NCBI GenBank assembly: GCA_005893185.1
Contig: VBOS01000029.1
Span: 1 to 17,633, forward strand
Reading direction: 5' to 3'
DNA: 17,633 bases
Source: Candidatus Eiseniibacteriota bacterium
GTDB taxonomy: Bacteria > Eisenbacteria > RBG-16-71-46
Under the pieces are notes generated by a model. That model had not been told where the DNA came from. It worked only from the letters and a program-made list of their open reading frames with translations, and searched no databases. Shown piece by piece: positions 6,084-17,633 of the stretch; the stretch's first letter is position 1, and each line of letters starts with the position of its first letter. Both the position numbers and the translations under genes were made by a program.

Positions 6084-6112
6084 AGTATCGACATTTGCTC
6101 ACGGAAACACAA
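6084..6112 (-). promoter_or_regulatory. Predicted sigma-70-type promoter of csp
   Basis: On the minus strand TTGTGT (6112-6107), a 17-base spacer and GATACT (6089-6084, 4 of 6 to TATAAT) form a reasonable housekeeping promoter in a locally AT-richer stretch. Transcription would start near 6077. Confidence 0.5.
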
Positions 6113-6152
6113 GCGGTTTCGAATCTCCCCCGCCGCCCGGCCTCGGACGAAT

Positions 6153-6166
6153 CCGCTAACTAGCGG
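6153..6166. promoter_or_regulatory. Dyad CCGCTA-AC-TAGCGG upstream of the csp promoter
   Basis: A perfect 6-bp inverted repeat with a two-base centre sits about 40 bases upstream of the predicted -35 of csp. It could be an activator or repressor site. It could also be chance. Confidence 0.25.
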
Positions 6167-6193
6167 CGGTGTAACGCGTTGTTGATCGAGGTT

Positions 6194-6220
6194 GAGCCCA
6201 ACCCTGGTGTCGCCGGGCTC
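6194..6220 (-). terminator. Weak hairpin just after pckG
   Basis: On the minus strand GAGCCC (6220-6215) can pair with GGGCTC (6199-6194) across a 15-base loop, two bases after the pckG stop. There is no T-run. At best it is a weak terminator or 3'-end stabiliser. Confidence 0.25.
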
Positions 6221-6222
6221 GG

Positions 6223-8031
6223 CTACCGGCGCGCGCCGACCGCCGCGCTCTGCAGGCGCTGCTCCAGCGACTTGAGCTCCTCCTCCAGGCCGCGCGGCAG
6301 CTTGGACCCGAACCTGGCGTAGTGCTTTTTCATGAGCGGAAGCTCCGCCAGCCAGCCATCGACATCAACCCTGAGCAGGTCCGCCAGGGCCTCGTCGCCG
6401 ATCGAGAGCCCCGAGACGTCGAGCGCCCCGGGCGCGGGCAGCCGCCCGATCGGCGTGTCGATCGCCTGGCTCAAGCCGGTGACGCGCTCGAACACCCACT
6501 TGAGCACGCGGCTGTTGTCGCCGTAGCCGGGCCACAGGAACTTGCCGTCCTTGCCCTTGCGGAACCAGTTCACCTGGAAGATCTTCGGGAGCTTCGCCGG
6601 GTCCGCCGCCCTTCCAATTTCGAGCCAGTGCGCGAAGTAGTCCCCCATGTGGTAGCCGCAGAACGGGAGCATCGCGAACGGGTCGAGTCGCAGCGCGCCC
6701 ACGGCCCCGGCCGCCGCGGCGGTGGTCTCGCTGCTCATGATCGAGCCCAGGAACGTGCCGTGCTGCCAGGACAGGGCCTCGTTCACGAGCGGCACCACGC
6801 TGGCCCGCCGCCCCCCCACGAGCATCGCGGAAATCGGCACGCCCGCCGGGTTCTCCCAGTCGGGAGAGATCACCGGGCATTGGCGGGCCGGCGCCGTGAA
6901 ACGGGCGTTGGGATGCGCCGCCTTGCGTCCGTTCCCGGGGGTCCACGGCCGGCGCAGCCAGTCCGTGAGCTCGGCGGGAGGCGTGTCGGTCATCTCTTCC
7001 CACCACACGTCGCCGTCCGGGGTGATCGCGCAGTTCGTGAAGATCGAGTTCTCGCGGGCGGTGAGCATGGCATTGGGGTTGCTCTTCATGCTGGTGCCCG
7101 GCGCCACGCCGAAGAAGCCGGCCTCGGGGTTGATCGCGTACAGCCGGCCGTCCGCGCCGAACTTCATCCAGGCGATGTCGTCCCCGACGACCTCCACCTT
7201 CCAGCCCGGGAGCGTGGGGTTCATCATCGCGAGATTGGTCTTGCCGCACGCCGATGGGAACGCCGCGCCGATGAAGATCTTTCTCCCTTCCGGGTTCGTG
7301 AGCCCCAGGATCAGCATGTGCTCGGCGAGCCAGCCTTCTTCCCGCGCCTGCACCGACGCGATGCGCAGCGCATGGCACTTCTTGCCGAGCAACGCATTGC
7401 CGCCGTAACCGGAGCCGAACGACCAGATCTCGCGCGGCTCCGGGAAGTGGCAGATGTACTTGGACGCCGAGTTGCACGGCCACGGCGTGTCGGGAACGTT
7501 GCCGACGAGCGGCGCGCCCACGGAGTGGAGCCCGCGCGTGAACTCGCCGTCGCGGCCCAGCGCCTCCAGCACCCTCGTGCCGACGCGCGCCATGATGTGC
7601 ATCGAGGCCACGACGTAGGGCGAGTCGGTGATCTCGACGCCGATCTTCGCGATCGGTGAGCCGATCGGCCCCATGCTGTACGGGATCACGTACATGGTGC
7701 GCCCTTGCATCGAGCCCGCGAACAGACCGGTGAGCAGGTTTCGCGTCTCGTCGGGATCGCGCCAATTGTTCGTGGGACCCGCGTCGTCGCTGCTCCGCGA
7801 GCAAATGAACGTGAACTCTTCGACGCGGGCGACGTCGGCCGGATCGGAGCGCACGAAGATGCTGTTGGGGCGCTTGTTCGGATCGAGCCGGATCGCGGTG
7901 CCGGCCAGGATCATGTGCCGCAGCATGGCCTGGTACTCGGCGGGCGAGCCGTCGCACCACACCACCTGCTCCGGCCGGCACATCGCCGCCGTGTCCTGGA
8001 CCCAGGCCTGCAGCTTCGCGTTCGCCGTCAT
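6223..8031 (-). CDS. pckG: Phosphoenolpyruvate carboxykinase (GTP)
   Basis: PckG converts oxaloacetate plus GTP to phosphoenolpyruvate, CO2 and GDP, the first step of gluconeogenesis, in the cytosol. The GTP-class sequence is complete at 602 residues from ATG 8031, the usual bacterial size. The P-loop AFPSACGKT (257-265) has the reactive Cys262 and Lys264. The kinase-2/metal motif VVGDDIAWM has D284 and D285. Also present are YGGNALLGKK, NWFRKGKDGKFLWPGYGDN and GVPISAMLVGGRR. The start was chosen over an in-frame ATG at 8052 because the latter is preceded by a C/T-rich stretch, whereas 8031 has AAAGG twelve bases upstream. A weak promoter-like pair (TTGCGC 8117-8112, 18 bases, TAGGCT 8093-8088) lies upstream. 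It is divergent from the OPT gene, with 279 bases between the two starts. Confidence 0.97.
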   Translation of the reverse strand: MTANAKLQAWVQDTAAMCRPEQVVWCDGSPAEYQAMLRHMILAGTAIRLDPNKRPNSIFVRSDPADVARVEEFTFICSRSSDDAGPTNNWRDPDETRNLLTGLFAGSMQGRTMYVIPYSMGPIGSPIAKIGVEITDSPYVVASMHIMARVGTRVLEALGRDGEFTRGLHSVGAPLVGNVPDTPWPCNSASKYICHFPEPREIWSFGSGYGGNALLGKKCHALRIASVQAREEGWLAEHMLILGLTNPEGRKIFIGAAFPSACGKTNLAMMNPTLPGWKVEVVGDDIAWMKFGADGRLYAINPEAGFFGVAPGTSMKSNPNAMLTARENSIFTNCAITPDGDVWWEEMTDTPPAELTDWLRRPWTPGNGRKAAHPNARFTAPARQCPVISPDWENPAGVPISAMLVGGRRASVVPLVNEALSWQHGTFLGSIMSSETTAAAAGAVGALRLDPFAMLPFCGYHMGDYFAHWLEIGRAADPAKLPKIFQVNWFRKGKDGKFLWPGYGDNSRVLKWVFERVTGLSQAIDTPIGRLPAPGALDVSGLSIGDEALADLLRVDVDGWLAELPLMKKHYARFGSKLPRGLEEELKSLEQRLQSAAVGARR

Positions 8032-8235
8032 GGAATTGGCCTTTGCGTGCATGGGCGGGAGAGGGAGTCGACGCCGTTTTCGCGCGCAGCCTAGCCCTGG
8101 CACCCGCTGCCGCGCAACCGCGCCGCCCCGCCGGGAATGAAAAGCCGGTGGCACCGGGCGCCGGGAACGGCGCGGCCCGAGCTTCGGATCTGGGGGCGGC
8201 GCCTTCGGGCCCGTTCCGGACCGCGCGGTGCGGCA

Positions 8236-8265
8236 TTGACGTTCCCGGCGGCGCGCTCCTAGTGT
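8236..8265 (+). promoter_or_regulatory. Predicted promoter of the OPT transporter gene
   Basis: TTGACG (8236-8241, 5 of 6 to the -35 consensus), an 18-base spacer and TAGTGT (8260-8265, 3 of 6) end 45 bases before the ATG at 8311. The leader would be about 40 bases. The -10 is weak, so this is tentative. Confidence 0.4.
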
Positions 8266-8310
8266 CGTCTCGTGTGTCCCGAGCCGCGAGCTTCCGTAAG
8301 GGAAACGCCC

Positions 8311-9024
<714 letters not shown>

Positions 9025-10483
9025 TGTGCGCGGGAGGGGTGCTCGCGTACCTGGTGCTGATCCCGCTCATCAAGTTCTTCGGCGAGGCCCTATCGGGGCC
9101 GCTTTTGCCTGGCACGATCCCGATCGGGCAGATGAGCCCGAACCAGATCCGCGGCGCCTACGTGCTGTACATCGGCGCGGGGGCGGTCGCCGCCGGCGGC
9201 ATCATCAGCCTGTTGCGCTCGCTCCCCGTCATCTGGCACGGGCTGCGCGAGGGGATGCGCGACGTGGGCGCGCGGCGCGGCGAGGTCGACCCGCACCGCA
9301 CCGAGCACGATTTGTCGATGAAGGTGGTGTTCGCCGGGATCGGGCTCCTGGTGCTCGCCATCATCGCCGCGCGGCCGCTGCACATGAACGTGCTGGGGGC
9401 AATCCTGATCGTGCTGTTCGGGTTCCTGTTCGTGACCGTGTCGTCGCGGCTCACGGGCGAGATCGGCTCGTCGTCGAACCCGATCTCGGGGATGACCGTC
9501 GCGACGCTGCTGCTCACCTGCCTCATGTTCCTGGCGGTGGGCTGGACCGGCCACGACTACTTCGTCACGGCACTGTCGGTGGGCGGGCCGCGGTGGCAGC
9601 AGATCTCGATCATGATCGGGGCACTCGTGTCGGCGCTGGTGCTGGGACCGATCCTGCTCAAGCTGAACGACGCCGCCACGGTCTACGTTCCGGCGGCCTT
9701 GGGCCTCACGACCGACGTCGCCCGGCTTCCCGCCGGCCGCGAATCGCTGCGCGGCGTTCAGGCCAGGGACGATTCCCGCAGCTACCGGGTGTGGCACAAG
9801 ACCGACGACGTGGGCGGGCCGGCCGGCAAGTACCTGGTGGACGACCGCGGCCGCGCGGTGTGGCTCGTGGATCCCGGGATCAACGGCACCGAGACCCGGC
9901 GTCCCGACGGAACCGAGGTGCGCAAGTTCGACGCGCCGAAGGCCACGCTGATGGCGTACATCATCCGCGGCATCCTCGATCACAAGCTGCCGTGGGGCCT
10001 CGTGCTCTTCGGCGTGATGATCGCGATCGTGCTGGAGATGGCGCGAGTCCCGTCGCTGGCGTTCGCGGTGGGCTTGTACCTGCCGCTGTCGTCCTCTTCG
10101 CCGATCTGGGTTGGCGGCCTGGTGCGCTGGTTCGTGGACCGCGCGCGCCGCCGCGAGCTCGCCGCACACAAGCTGAGCGAGGAAGAGCTCGCGGCCGAGG
10201 CCGACAAGAGCCCCGGCGTGCTCATGGCCTCGGGCTACATCGCCGGCGGCGCGATCGCGGGCATCCTCATCGCGTTCATGGCCGGCGTGTTCGAGAACGT
10301 GGACCGGAGCCTCACGACCTGGGGGCGCGCCCGCAATCCGTTCTTCGGCGGCCCGCACGCGGACGCGCTGTCGCTGATCCCGTTCGCGGCCTTGACGCTG
10401 CTGCTGCTGCTCGTGGGCCGGGAGAAGTGGCTGGCGGGCAAGCGCAGCGCGTAGCCGCCCCACGCGCCGATCCGACTCGTTCC

Positions 10484-10524
10484 GCGCACGGCGCCCGCCC
10501 CGCGCGCCTGCCCGCGCCGTGCGC
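10484..10524 (+). terminator. 11-bp hairpin after the OPT gene
   Basis: GCGCACGGCGC (10484-10494) pairs perfectly with GCGCCGTGCGC (10514-10524) across a 19-base loop, starting 30 bases after the OPT stop. A second stem, CGCCGGCC/GGCCGGCG (10528-10535 with 10554-10561), follows. No T-run is present, so the termination role is inferred from position and stability. Confidence 0.45.
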
Positions 10525-10740
10525 CAGCGCCGGCCGCATGCGCCTCGATCCAGGGCCGGCGTCCCGCTTCCCGCCGGCCGTGACGGCATCCCGCCGCCCG
10601 TGCATTTCGCACTCAAGAAGCGGGTGAGGTCACCCGATACCACGCATGTTGCACGCGGGGGGACTCGCTGCATTGGCCTCGCGCAGGAAAATGCACGATT
10701 CCGTTGACAGGCGCTCCGGTGCACCCGAGGTTGTGGCCCG

Positions 10741-10771
10741 TTCGAGGTTCGGCTGGACGATCGACCTCGAA
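10741..10771. promoter_or_regulatory. Inverted repeat upstream of the REC-GGDEF-EAL gene
   Basis: TTCGAGGT (10741-10748) and ACCTCGAA (10764-10771) are exact inverted copies, centre to centre about 23 bases, roughly two helical turns. This spacing would suit a dimeric regulator; it could equally be a leader hairpin. The regulator is unknown. Confidence 0.35.
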
Positions 10772-10807
10772 TAGCGTACGACGCGGCCGCGGAAACTGCG
10801 GGGACGT

Positions 10808-12507
10808 ATGAAGGTCTTGTTGGTCGAGGACAGCGACGCTGACGCTCGCCTGGTTCGCGAGATGCTGCGGGAAACGCAGCGGTCCAACGTCGATCTCGTG
10901 CACGCATGGAAGCTGGGTGAAGCGCTCAACCTGCTCCGGTCGGAGAGCTTCGACGTCGTGTTGCTCGACCTCGGGTTGCCCGACGTCATGGGGCTCGACG
11001 CGCTGGCACCGGTGCAGGCGGCGGTGCCCGACATTCCGATTGTGGTCCTGAGCGGGCACAACGACGACACGCTCGCGCTGCAGGCGGTGCAGAACGGCGC
11101 GCAGGACTACCTGATGAAAGGCGAGGGCGACGGCGCCCTGCTCACCCGCGCCCTGCGCTACGCCGTCGAGCGCAAGCGCACCGAGCAGCACATCCATCAC
11201 CTCGCCCACCACGATGGGCTCACGAACCTGCCGAACCGCCGGCTGCTGATGGACCGACTCGAGCATTCGCTCGCAATGATGCGGCGCGCGAACCGGCTGC
11301 TGGCCGTGGTGTTCATGGACCTCGACCACTTCAAGCCGGTCAACGACACGTTCGGCCACTCGGTCGGGGATCAAGCGCTGCTGGAGGTCGCGTCGCGGCT
11401 GCGCGCGTGCGTGCGCGAGAGCGACACGGTGGCGCGCATCGGCGGCGACGAGTTCACCGTGCTGCTGCCCGACGTGTCGAGCGTGGACGACGTGCAGCGC
11501 TTCGCGAACAAGCTGATGCACGCGATCTCGCCGCCGATGTCGATCGGCGGCCGCCAGATCTCGGTGTCGGCCAGCATGGGGATCAGCCTGTTCCCGTGGG
11601 ACGGAGACAACGCGGAGGTGCTGCTGCGGTGCGCGGACGCCGCCATGTACCAGGCGAAGCAGCAGGGCAGCGAAGCCGCGCTGTTCTATTCCGGCTCGCC
11701 GCACCAGCCCATGCCGGAGCGATTGCACGTGATGCAAGGCCTGCGGCGCGCGGTGGAGCAGGACGAGTTCGTGCTGCACTACCAGCCGCGCGTCGACGCC
11801 GGCGACTGGACCGTGTGCGGCGTCGAAACGCTGGTGCGCTGGAACCATCCCGAGCTCGGGCTGCTCTATCCATCGCGCTTCATCCCGCTCGCCGAAGAGA
11901 TGGGCATGATCGTGCCCATCGGAGAATGGGTGCTGCACCACGCGTGCCGCCAGGTCGGCGAGTGGAACGGGACGCGGCCGGGCGCACCGCTCCGACTGAG
12001 CGTCAACCTGTCGAGCCGCGAGTTCGGGCACCGCCGGGTTCAGAGCACCGTGGAACGGGCGCTGGGCGACACGCACTTCTCGCCGCGCTGGCTCGAACTC
12101 GAGCTGACGGAGGGCGGCCTGATGCGCAACGAGCTCGAGACCAGCGAGACGCTGCGCGGGCTCCACGACATGGGCATCGGCATCGCGATCGACGATTTCG
12201 GCACCGGCTACTCGTCGCTGGGCAGGCTGCGGAACTTCCCGATCGACGCCTTGAAGATCGACCGATCCTTCGTGCGCGACATCACGAGCAGCGCGGGCGA
12301 CGCCGCGATCGTCGCCGCCATCATCACCATGGCGCACGGGATGGGGCTCAGGGTGACGGCGGAGGGCGTCGAGGCGCACGACCAGCGGACGCTCTTGACC
12401 ACCCAGGGATGCGACGAGATGCAGGGGTTCTTGTTCGGCCATCCCGTGGCCCCCGAACAGCTTGTGTCGAGCCTGCTCGAGACCGAGTCCAGCGTGGTGC
12501 TCAATTG

Positions 12508-12508
<1 letters not shown>
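10808..12508 (+). CDS. Response regulator with GGDEF and EAL domains (cyclic-di-GMP synthesis/breakdown)
   Basis: The 566-residue cytosolic protein has three domains. A receiver (1-120) has the acidic pair at E7/D8, phospho-acceptor D54, S82 and K104. A GGDEF domain (about 132-295) has an intact GGDEF (212-216) and an inhibitory I-site RESD (203-206) five residues before it. An EAL domain (about 305-555) has E340 (written ETL rather than EAL), N400, E432, D462/D463 (IDDFGTG), K483, E519 and Q539. All residues for diguanylate cyclase and phosphodiesterase chemistry are thus present, so either or both activities are possible, set by phosphorylation. It is probably partnered by the kinase that overlaps its stop codon (TGATG). 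GGGGA before ATG 10808 serves as ribosome site. Confidence 0.93.
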
Positions 12509-15180
<2,672 letters not shown>

Positions 15181-15226
15181 CCCACAGTCGGCAGTTCCCC
15201 CGCCAGGGACGGCAGAGGAGGGCCGC

Positions 15227-15670
15227 ATGGCTCATCGGGAAGACCTCGACATCCTCATCGTGGAAGACAACCCCAGCGATGTCCGGCTGGTGCGCGAGGC
15301 GCTCAAGGCCTGCGCCTCCTCCCACCGGCTGCAGGTCGCGCGGGACGGCGAGGAGGCGCTCGCGATGCTGCGCCGCCAGCCGCCGCACCAGGGCGCTTCG
15401 CGGCCAAACCTGGTCCTGCTGGACCTGAATCTCCCGCGCATGGACGGCCGCGAGCTGCTGGCGCAGCTCAAGCACGATCCCGAGCTGCGCCGGATCCCCG
15501 TGGTCGTGCTCACCACCTCCGGCGCCGAGCGGGACGTCCAGAGCAGCTACGACCTCCACGCCAACGGCTACGTGGTGAAGCCGATCGAGGTCGAACAGCT
15601 ATTCGACATGATTCGCGTGATCGAGCAGTTTTGGTTCCACGTCGCGCGGCTCGCCGAGCAGACCCAGTAA
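15227..15670 (+). CDS. Single-domain response regulator, Rcp1/CheY-like
   Basis: ATG 15227 follows GAGGAGG (15215-15221) five bases upstream, giving 147 residues. The frame is open further back, but that part lies inside the kinase gene. The receiver is complete: E13/D14, phospho-acceptor D66 in LLDLNLPRMDG, the switch Thr in VVLTTSG, and Lys in YVVKPIE. Extra length after helix 4, with the ending MIRVIEQFWFHVARL, is typical of Rcp1-type partners of phytochrome-like kinases. There is no output domain, so it probably acts by protein contact or as a phosphate relay or sink. It begins 46 bases after the kinase stop and is most likely phosphorylated by that kinase. It converges with the POT gene, ten bases away, with no visible terminator between them. 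Confidence 0.92.
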   Translation: MAHREDLDILIVEDNPSDVRLVREALKACASSHRLQVARDGEEALAMLRRQPPHQGASRPNLVLLDLNLPRMDGRELLAQLKHDPELRRIPVVVLTTSGAERDVQSSYDLHANGYVVKPIEVEQLFDMIRVIEQFWFHVARLAEQTQ

Positions 15671-15680
15671 CGGGCCCGCC

Positions 15681-17078
15681 TTACGCCAGCCCGCGGTCGT
15701 GCTTGGATACGATCTTGTCGAGCGGCTTGCTGATCAGTAACATCAGGACACCGGCGCTCACTCCCAGCACGGTGAGCATCATGAAGAACCGCCCGTGCCC
15801 CATCTTCTCCCAGAACGTCCCCAGATAGCCGGTCAGGTAATTGCCGAAGAAGTTCGCGAGGAACCATACCCCCATCAGCATCGACACCATGCGCGCGGGC
15901 GCGACCTTGGTGACGAACGACAGCCCCACCGGCGAGAGATACAGCTCCCCGACCGTGAGGATCACGGTCATGCCCGCGAGCCACAGCACGCTGCGGCGCG
16001 CGTCGGGCGCCATGCCCTGCGTGGCGAGGATCATCACGGTGTACGCGACGCCGACCAGGAAGCAGCCGAACGCCATCTTCGTGAGGCTCGACGGCTCCCG
16101 GTTGCGCCGCGCCTGGGACGCCCAGAACATGGTGAGCATCGGCGTGAACAGGAAGATCATGGCGGGGTTGAACGCCTGGTACCAGGTGGATGGGACCGTG
16201 AGGCCGAAGAATCTCCAGTCAGTGTTCCGGTCGGCCCAGAGCTGCATGGTGTTGCCCTGCTGCTCGTAGACGCCCCAGAACACGATGTTGAGCGCGCAGA
16301 CCGTGGCCAGCACGCCGACCCGCAGCCACTCCTCGCGGGTCATCTTCTCCTTCACGGGCGCGACCTGCGCCCGCTTTTGCGCCAGCACGTCGGGCGCCAG
16401 GTGCTTCTGGCCCCACAGGTAGAGGCACAGGCCGAGGACCATGCCCACCCCGGCGGCGGCGAACCCCCAGTGCCAGCCGATGGTCTGCCCCAGCGTCCCG
16501 CACACGAGCGGCGAGAAGAACGCGCCGAGATTGATGCCCATGTAGAAGATGGTGAACGCGCTGTCGCGGCGCGGATCGCCCGGCGGGTAGAGGAGCCCGA
16601 CCTGGGTCGAGATGTTGGGCTTGAACGCCCCGTTGCCGAGGATCAGGAACATGAGCGCGGGGAAGAACAAGCGCTCGCTCGCCATCAGGAAGTGCCCGAT
16701 CGCCATCAGGATTCCGCCCAGCACCACGGTCCGGCGCTGGCCCAGCACGCGATCGGCGAGCAGCCCGCCGAAGAACGGCGTGAAGTACACGAAGCCGGTG
16801 TAGAGGCCGTAGATCTGCGACGAGAGCGGCTGCGCACCCAGGGGCCCGAACACAGACTCCAGCGCACCCTTGACCGCGTCGAACCCGAGCACGCGCCGTC
16901 CCACATCGGGGTGGATGAACAGGTAGTTCACCATGTAGAGCACGAGCAAGGAGCGCATGCCGTAGTAGGAAAAGCGCTCCCACATCTCGGTGAAGAACAG
17001 GACGAACAGCCCCTTGGGGTGGCCGAACCAGGTTCCGGTCAGGCGCTCGTTGGCTGTGGCCACGGCGGTTGCCGCCAT
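15681..17078 (-). CDS. POT-family proton-coupled di-/tripeptide transporter
   Basis: The 465-residue inner-membrane protein belongs to the major facilitator superfamily, POT/PTR2 branch, which imports di- and tripeptides with protons. Helix 1 carries the ExxERFxYY motif (E31, E34, R35). GGLLADRVLGQRR is the MFS loop 2-3 motif. FKPNIST (K154) and RDSAFTIFYMGINLGAFFSP are the PTR2 signatures, and GELYLSPVGLSFV lies late in the protein. The start was set at ATG 17078 because GGAGGAG (17090-17084) stands five bases before it. The upstream in-frame ATG at 17093 has no ribosome site and would itself contain that Shine-Dalgarno. It is separate from the OPT family and probably handles shorter peptides. 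Confidence 0.94.
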   Translation of the reverse strand: MAATAVATANERLTGTWFGHPKGLFVLFFTEMWERFSYYGMRSLLVLYMVNYLFIHPDVGRRVLGFDAVKGALESVFGPLGAQPLSSQIYGLYTGFVYFTPFFGGLLADRVLGQRRTVVLGGILMAIGHFLMASERLFFPALMFLILGNGAFKPNISTQVGLLYPPGDPRRDSAFTIFYMGINLGAFFSPLVCGTLGQTIGWHWGFAAAGVGMVLGLCLYLWGQKHLAPDVLAQKRAQVAPVKEKMTREEWLRVGVLATVCALNIVFWGVYEQQGNTMQLWADRNTDWRFFGLTVPSTWYQAFNPAMIFLFTPMLTMFWASQARRNREPSSLTKMAFGCFLVGVAYTVMILATQGMAPDARRSVLWLAGMTVILTVGELYLSPVGLSFVTKVAPARMVSMLMGVWFLANFFGNYLTGYLGTFWEKMGHGRFFMMLTVLGVSAGVLMLLISKPLDKIVSKHDRGLA

Positions 17079-17255
17079 CGCGTCTCCTCCCATTGCTCGG
17101 CACCCCGGGGGCGGGCGCCCTCACGAGCTACACTATCGCACGCCCGCTGGCGGCCGCCACGCCTTCCCGACCGGCGCGGAACACCGGGGCCACGAACGAG
17201 CCCCCCGCCGCGGCGACCCGGTTCATCCGCAGCCCGCCCTCGCGGCGCGGCGCGC

Positions 17256-17288
17256 GCTCCGGAATCGAGTCCGGAGCCCGGCGGCTCC
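17256..17288 (+). repeat. Two mutually exclusive hairpins upstream of the last gene
   Basis: GCTCCGGA (17256-17263) pairs with TCCGGAGC (17270-17277). GGAGCC (17273-17278) can instead pair with GGCTCC (17283-17288). The two stems share 17273-17277, so only one can form. They lie in the 279-base gap between the POT gene and the gene at 17373, which otherwise shows nothing I can support. Confidence 0.3.
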
Positions 17289-17372
17289 AGGGGCTCGCTC
17301 AATTCCGGCCCGGGAGGTGCCGAAACCTTCCGCCAAGACGCTCGTTCATTCCCCGAAGCGGAGGCCCGTGAC

Positions 17373-17633
17373 ATGAGGAAGATCCTGATCCTGGCAGGCA
17401 TCCTGGTCGCCCTCAAGGTGCTGCAGCCGGTGTTGCGGGTGCTGATCGCGGCCGTCGCGGCGAAGCCCGTGGGCCGGCGGGCGCTCGAAAAGCAGCCCGA
17501 CACCATTCATCTCACGCCGGCGGACCAGAGCGCGTGGAAGGATCGCGCCGCAGTCGGGGCCATCGCCGGCGGCTTCCGCCCGCTCGGGTTCGAGGATGCG
17601 GGCACCTACGCCATCGACGAGCTCAGGGGCGTC
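17373..17633 (+). CDS. Unrecognised protein with N-terminal membrane anchor (3' end outside window)
   Basis: ATG 17373 has GGAGG (17360-17364) eight bases upstream, and the frame stays open for 87 codons to the right edge. The N-terminus, MRKILILAGILVALKVLQPV, is basic then hydrophobic to about residue 28, fitting a signal anchor or uncleaved signal peptide. A soluble part with LTPADQSAWKDRAAVGAIAG and FRPLGFEDAGTYAIDE follows, presumably outside the cytoplasmic membrane. I do not recognise a family with confidence. It is divergent from the POT gene across a 279-base gap measured from 17093. Confidence 0.7.
   Translation, partial: MRKILILAGILVALKVLQPVLRVLIAAVAAKPVGRRALEKQPDTIHLTPADQSAWKDRAAVGAIAGGFRPLGFEDAGTYAIDELRGV

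Larger units (their letters stand above)
5906..6222 (-). promoter_or_regulatory. Control region and leader of csp (no gene)
   Basis: These 317 bases between pckG and csp are visibly less GC-rich than their surroundings and hold no convincing gene. In the direction of csp transcription they contain a weak hairpin after pckG (6220-6194), a dyad (6166-6153), a promoter (6112-6084), a terminator-like hairpin with T-run (6037-6012), another dyad (5980-5966) and the csp ribosome site. The predicted csp leader is about 170 bases, close to the long leaders known for E. coli cspA-type genes. Confidence 0.6.
10455..10807 (+). other. Intergenic region before the signalling operon
   Basis: These 353 bases hold no gene that I can support. 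The first third carries two GC-rich hairpins (10484-10561). The last third carries a perfect TTGACA at 10704-10709 without a convincing -10 behind it, and an 8-bp inverted repeat TTCGAGGT/ACCTCGAA (10741-10748 with 10764-10771) ending 36 bases before the operon's first ATG. The operon promoter is probably here, but I cannot fix it. Confidence 0.5.

Noticed and set aside
5887..6102. A 71-codon open frame on the minus strand overlapping the csp start
   Set aside because: It runs through the promoter, attenuator and ribosome site of csp, has no Shine-Dalgarno of its own and resembles no protein. A 61-codon frame on the other strand (5974-6159) is equally unsupported.
8032..8052. Upstream in-frame start for pckG (ATG at 8052)
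   Set aside because: It is preceded by a C/T-rich stretch without a ribosome site, and the start at 8031 gives the usual length for the family.
10704..10709. Perfect TTGACA as the promoter of the signalling operon
   Set aside because: No acceptable -10 lies 16-19 bases downstream (GAGGTT or AGGTTG), so I did not call a promoter. It is mentioned under the intergenic region only.

Overview
The window is high-GC DNA, roughly two thirds G+C or more by eye, with densely packed genes on both strands. It looks chromosomal and comes from a free-living, probably Gram-negative bacterium of an uncultivated or environmental lineage. Supporting signs are GTP-type PEP carboxykinase, OPT and POT peptide transporters, a MASE1/PAS histidine kinase with an Rcp1-type partner, and a REC-GGDEF-EAL regulator. 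I cannot assign a phylum from the sequence alone. I saw no insertion sequence, phage gene, CRISPR array, tRNA or rRNA.

Left part (1-5382, all +): the 3' part of argJ (arginine biosynthesis), a Cas4-like/DnaQ-like DUF2779 nuclease gene cut by an amber codon, a Cys/His-headed Spy/CpxP-like protein, msrA with an abnormal C-terminus, and an M24B Xaa-Pro aminopeptidase. Middle (5390-8031, all -): pckG, then a roughly 320-base control region, a CspA-family cold-shock gene with a strong terminator, and a 48-residue membrane protein. Divergent from pckG is an OPT-family transporter gene (8311-10454, +) that is broken by a frame change near 8900.

Right part: a three-gene signalling unit on + (10808-15670). 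It comprises a REC-GGDEF-EAL cyclic-di-GMP enzyme, a membrane-bound MASE1-PAS-PAS histidine kinase overlapping it by one base, and a single-domain receiver. A POT-family peptide transporter converges on it (15681-17078, -). The window ends inside an unrecognised gene with an N-terminal membrane anchor.

Two themes stand out. First, metabolism: two peptide transporter genes, a proline-specific peptidase and PEP carboxykinase would suit uptake of peptides, their hydrolysis and gluconeogenesis from amino-acid carbon. This is inference from co-location. Second, four genes in the first 10.5 kb carry lesions: a 75-base in-frame GC-rich insertion beside the ArgJ nucleophile, an amber codon at the first catalytic Glu of the DUF2779 exonuclease, a replaced MsrA C-terminus, and a frameshift with apparent loss of sequence in OPT. 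They are either real gene decay and micro-insertion or local assembly errors, and read mapping would decide. The best regulatory signal is the csp leader: a promoter, then a textbook intrinsic terminator inside the 5' UTR, which suggests transcription attenuation. I did not find a clearly new multi-gene system. The candidates closest to it are the csp leader, the in-frame insertion in argJ and the kinase/c-di-GMP operon.
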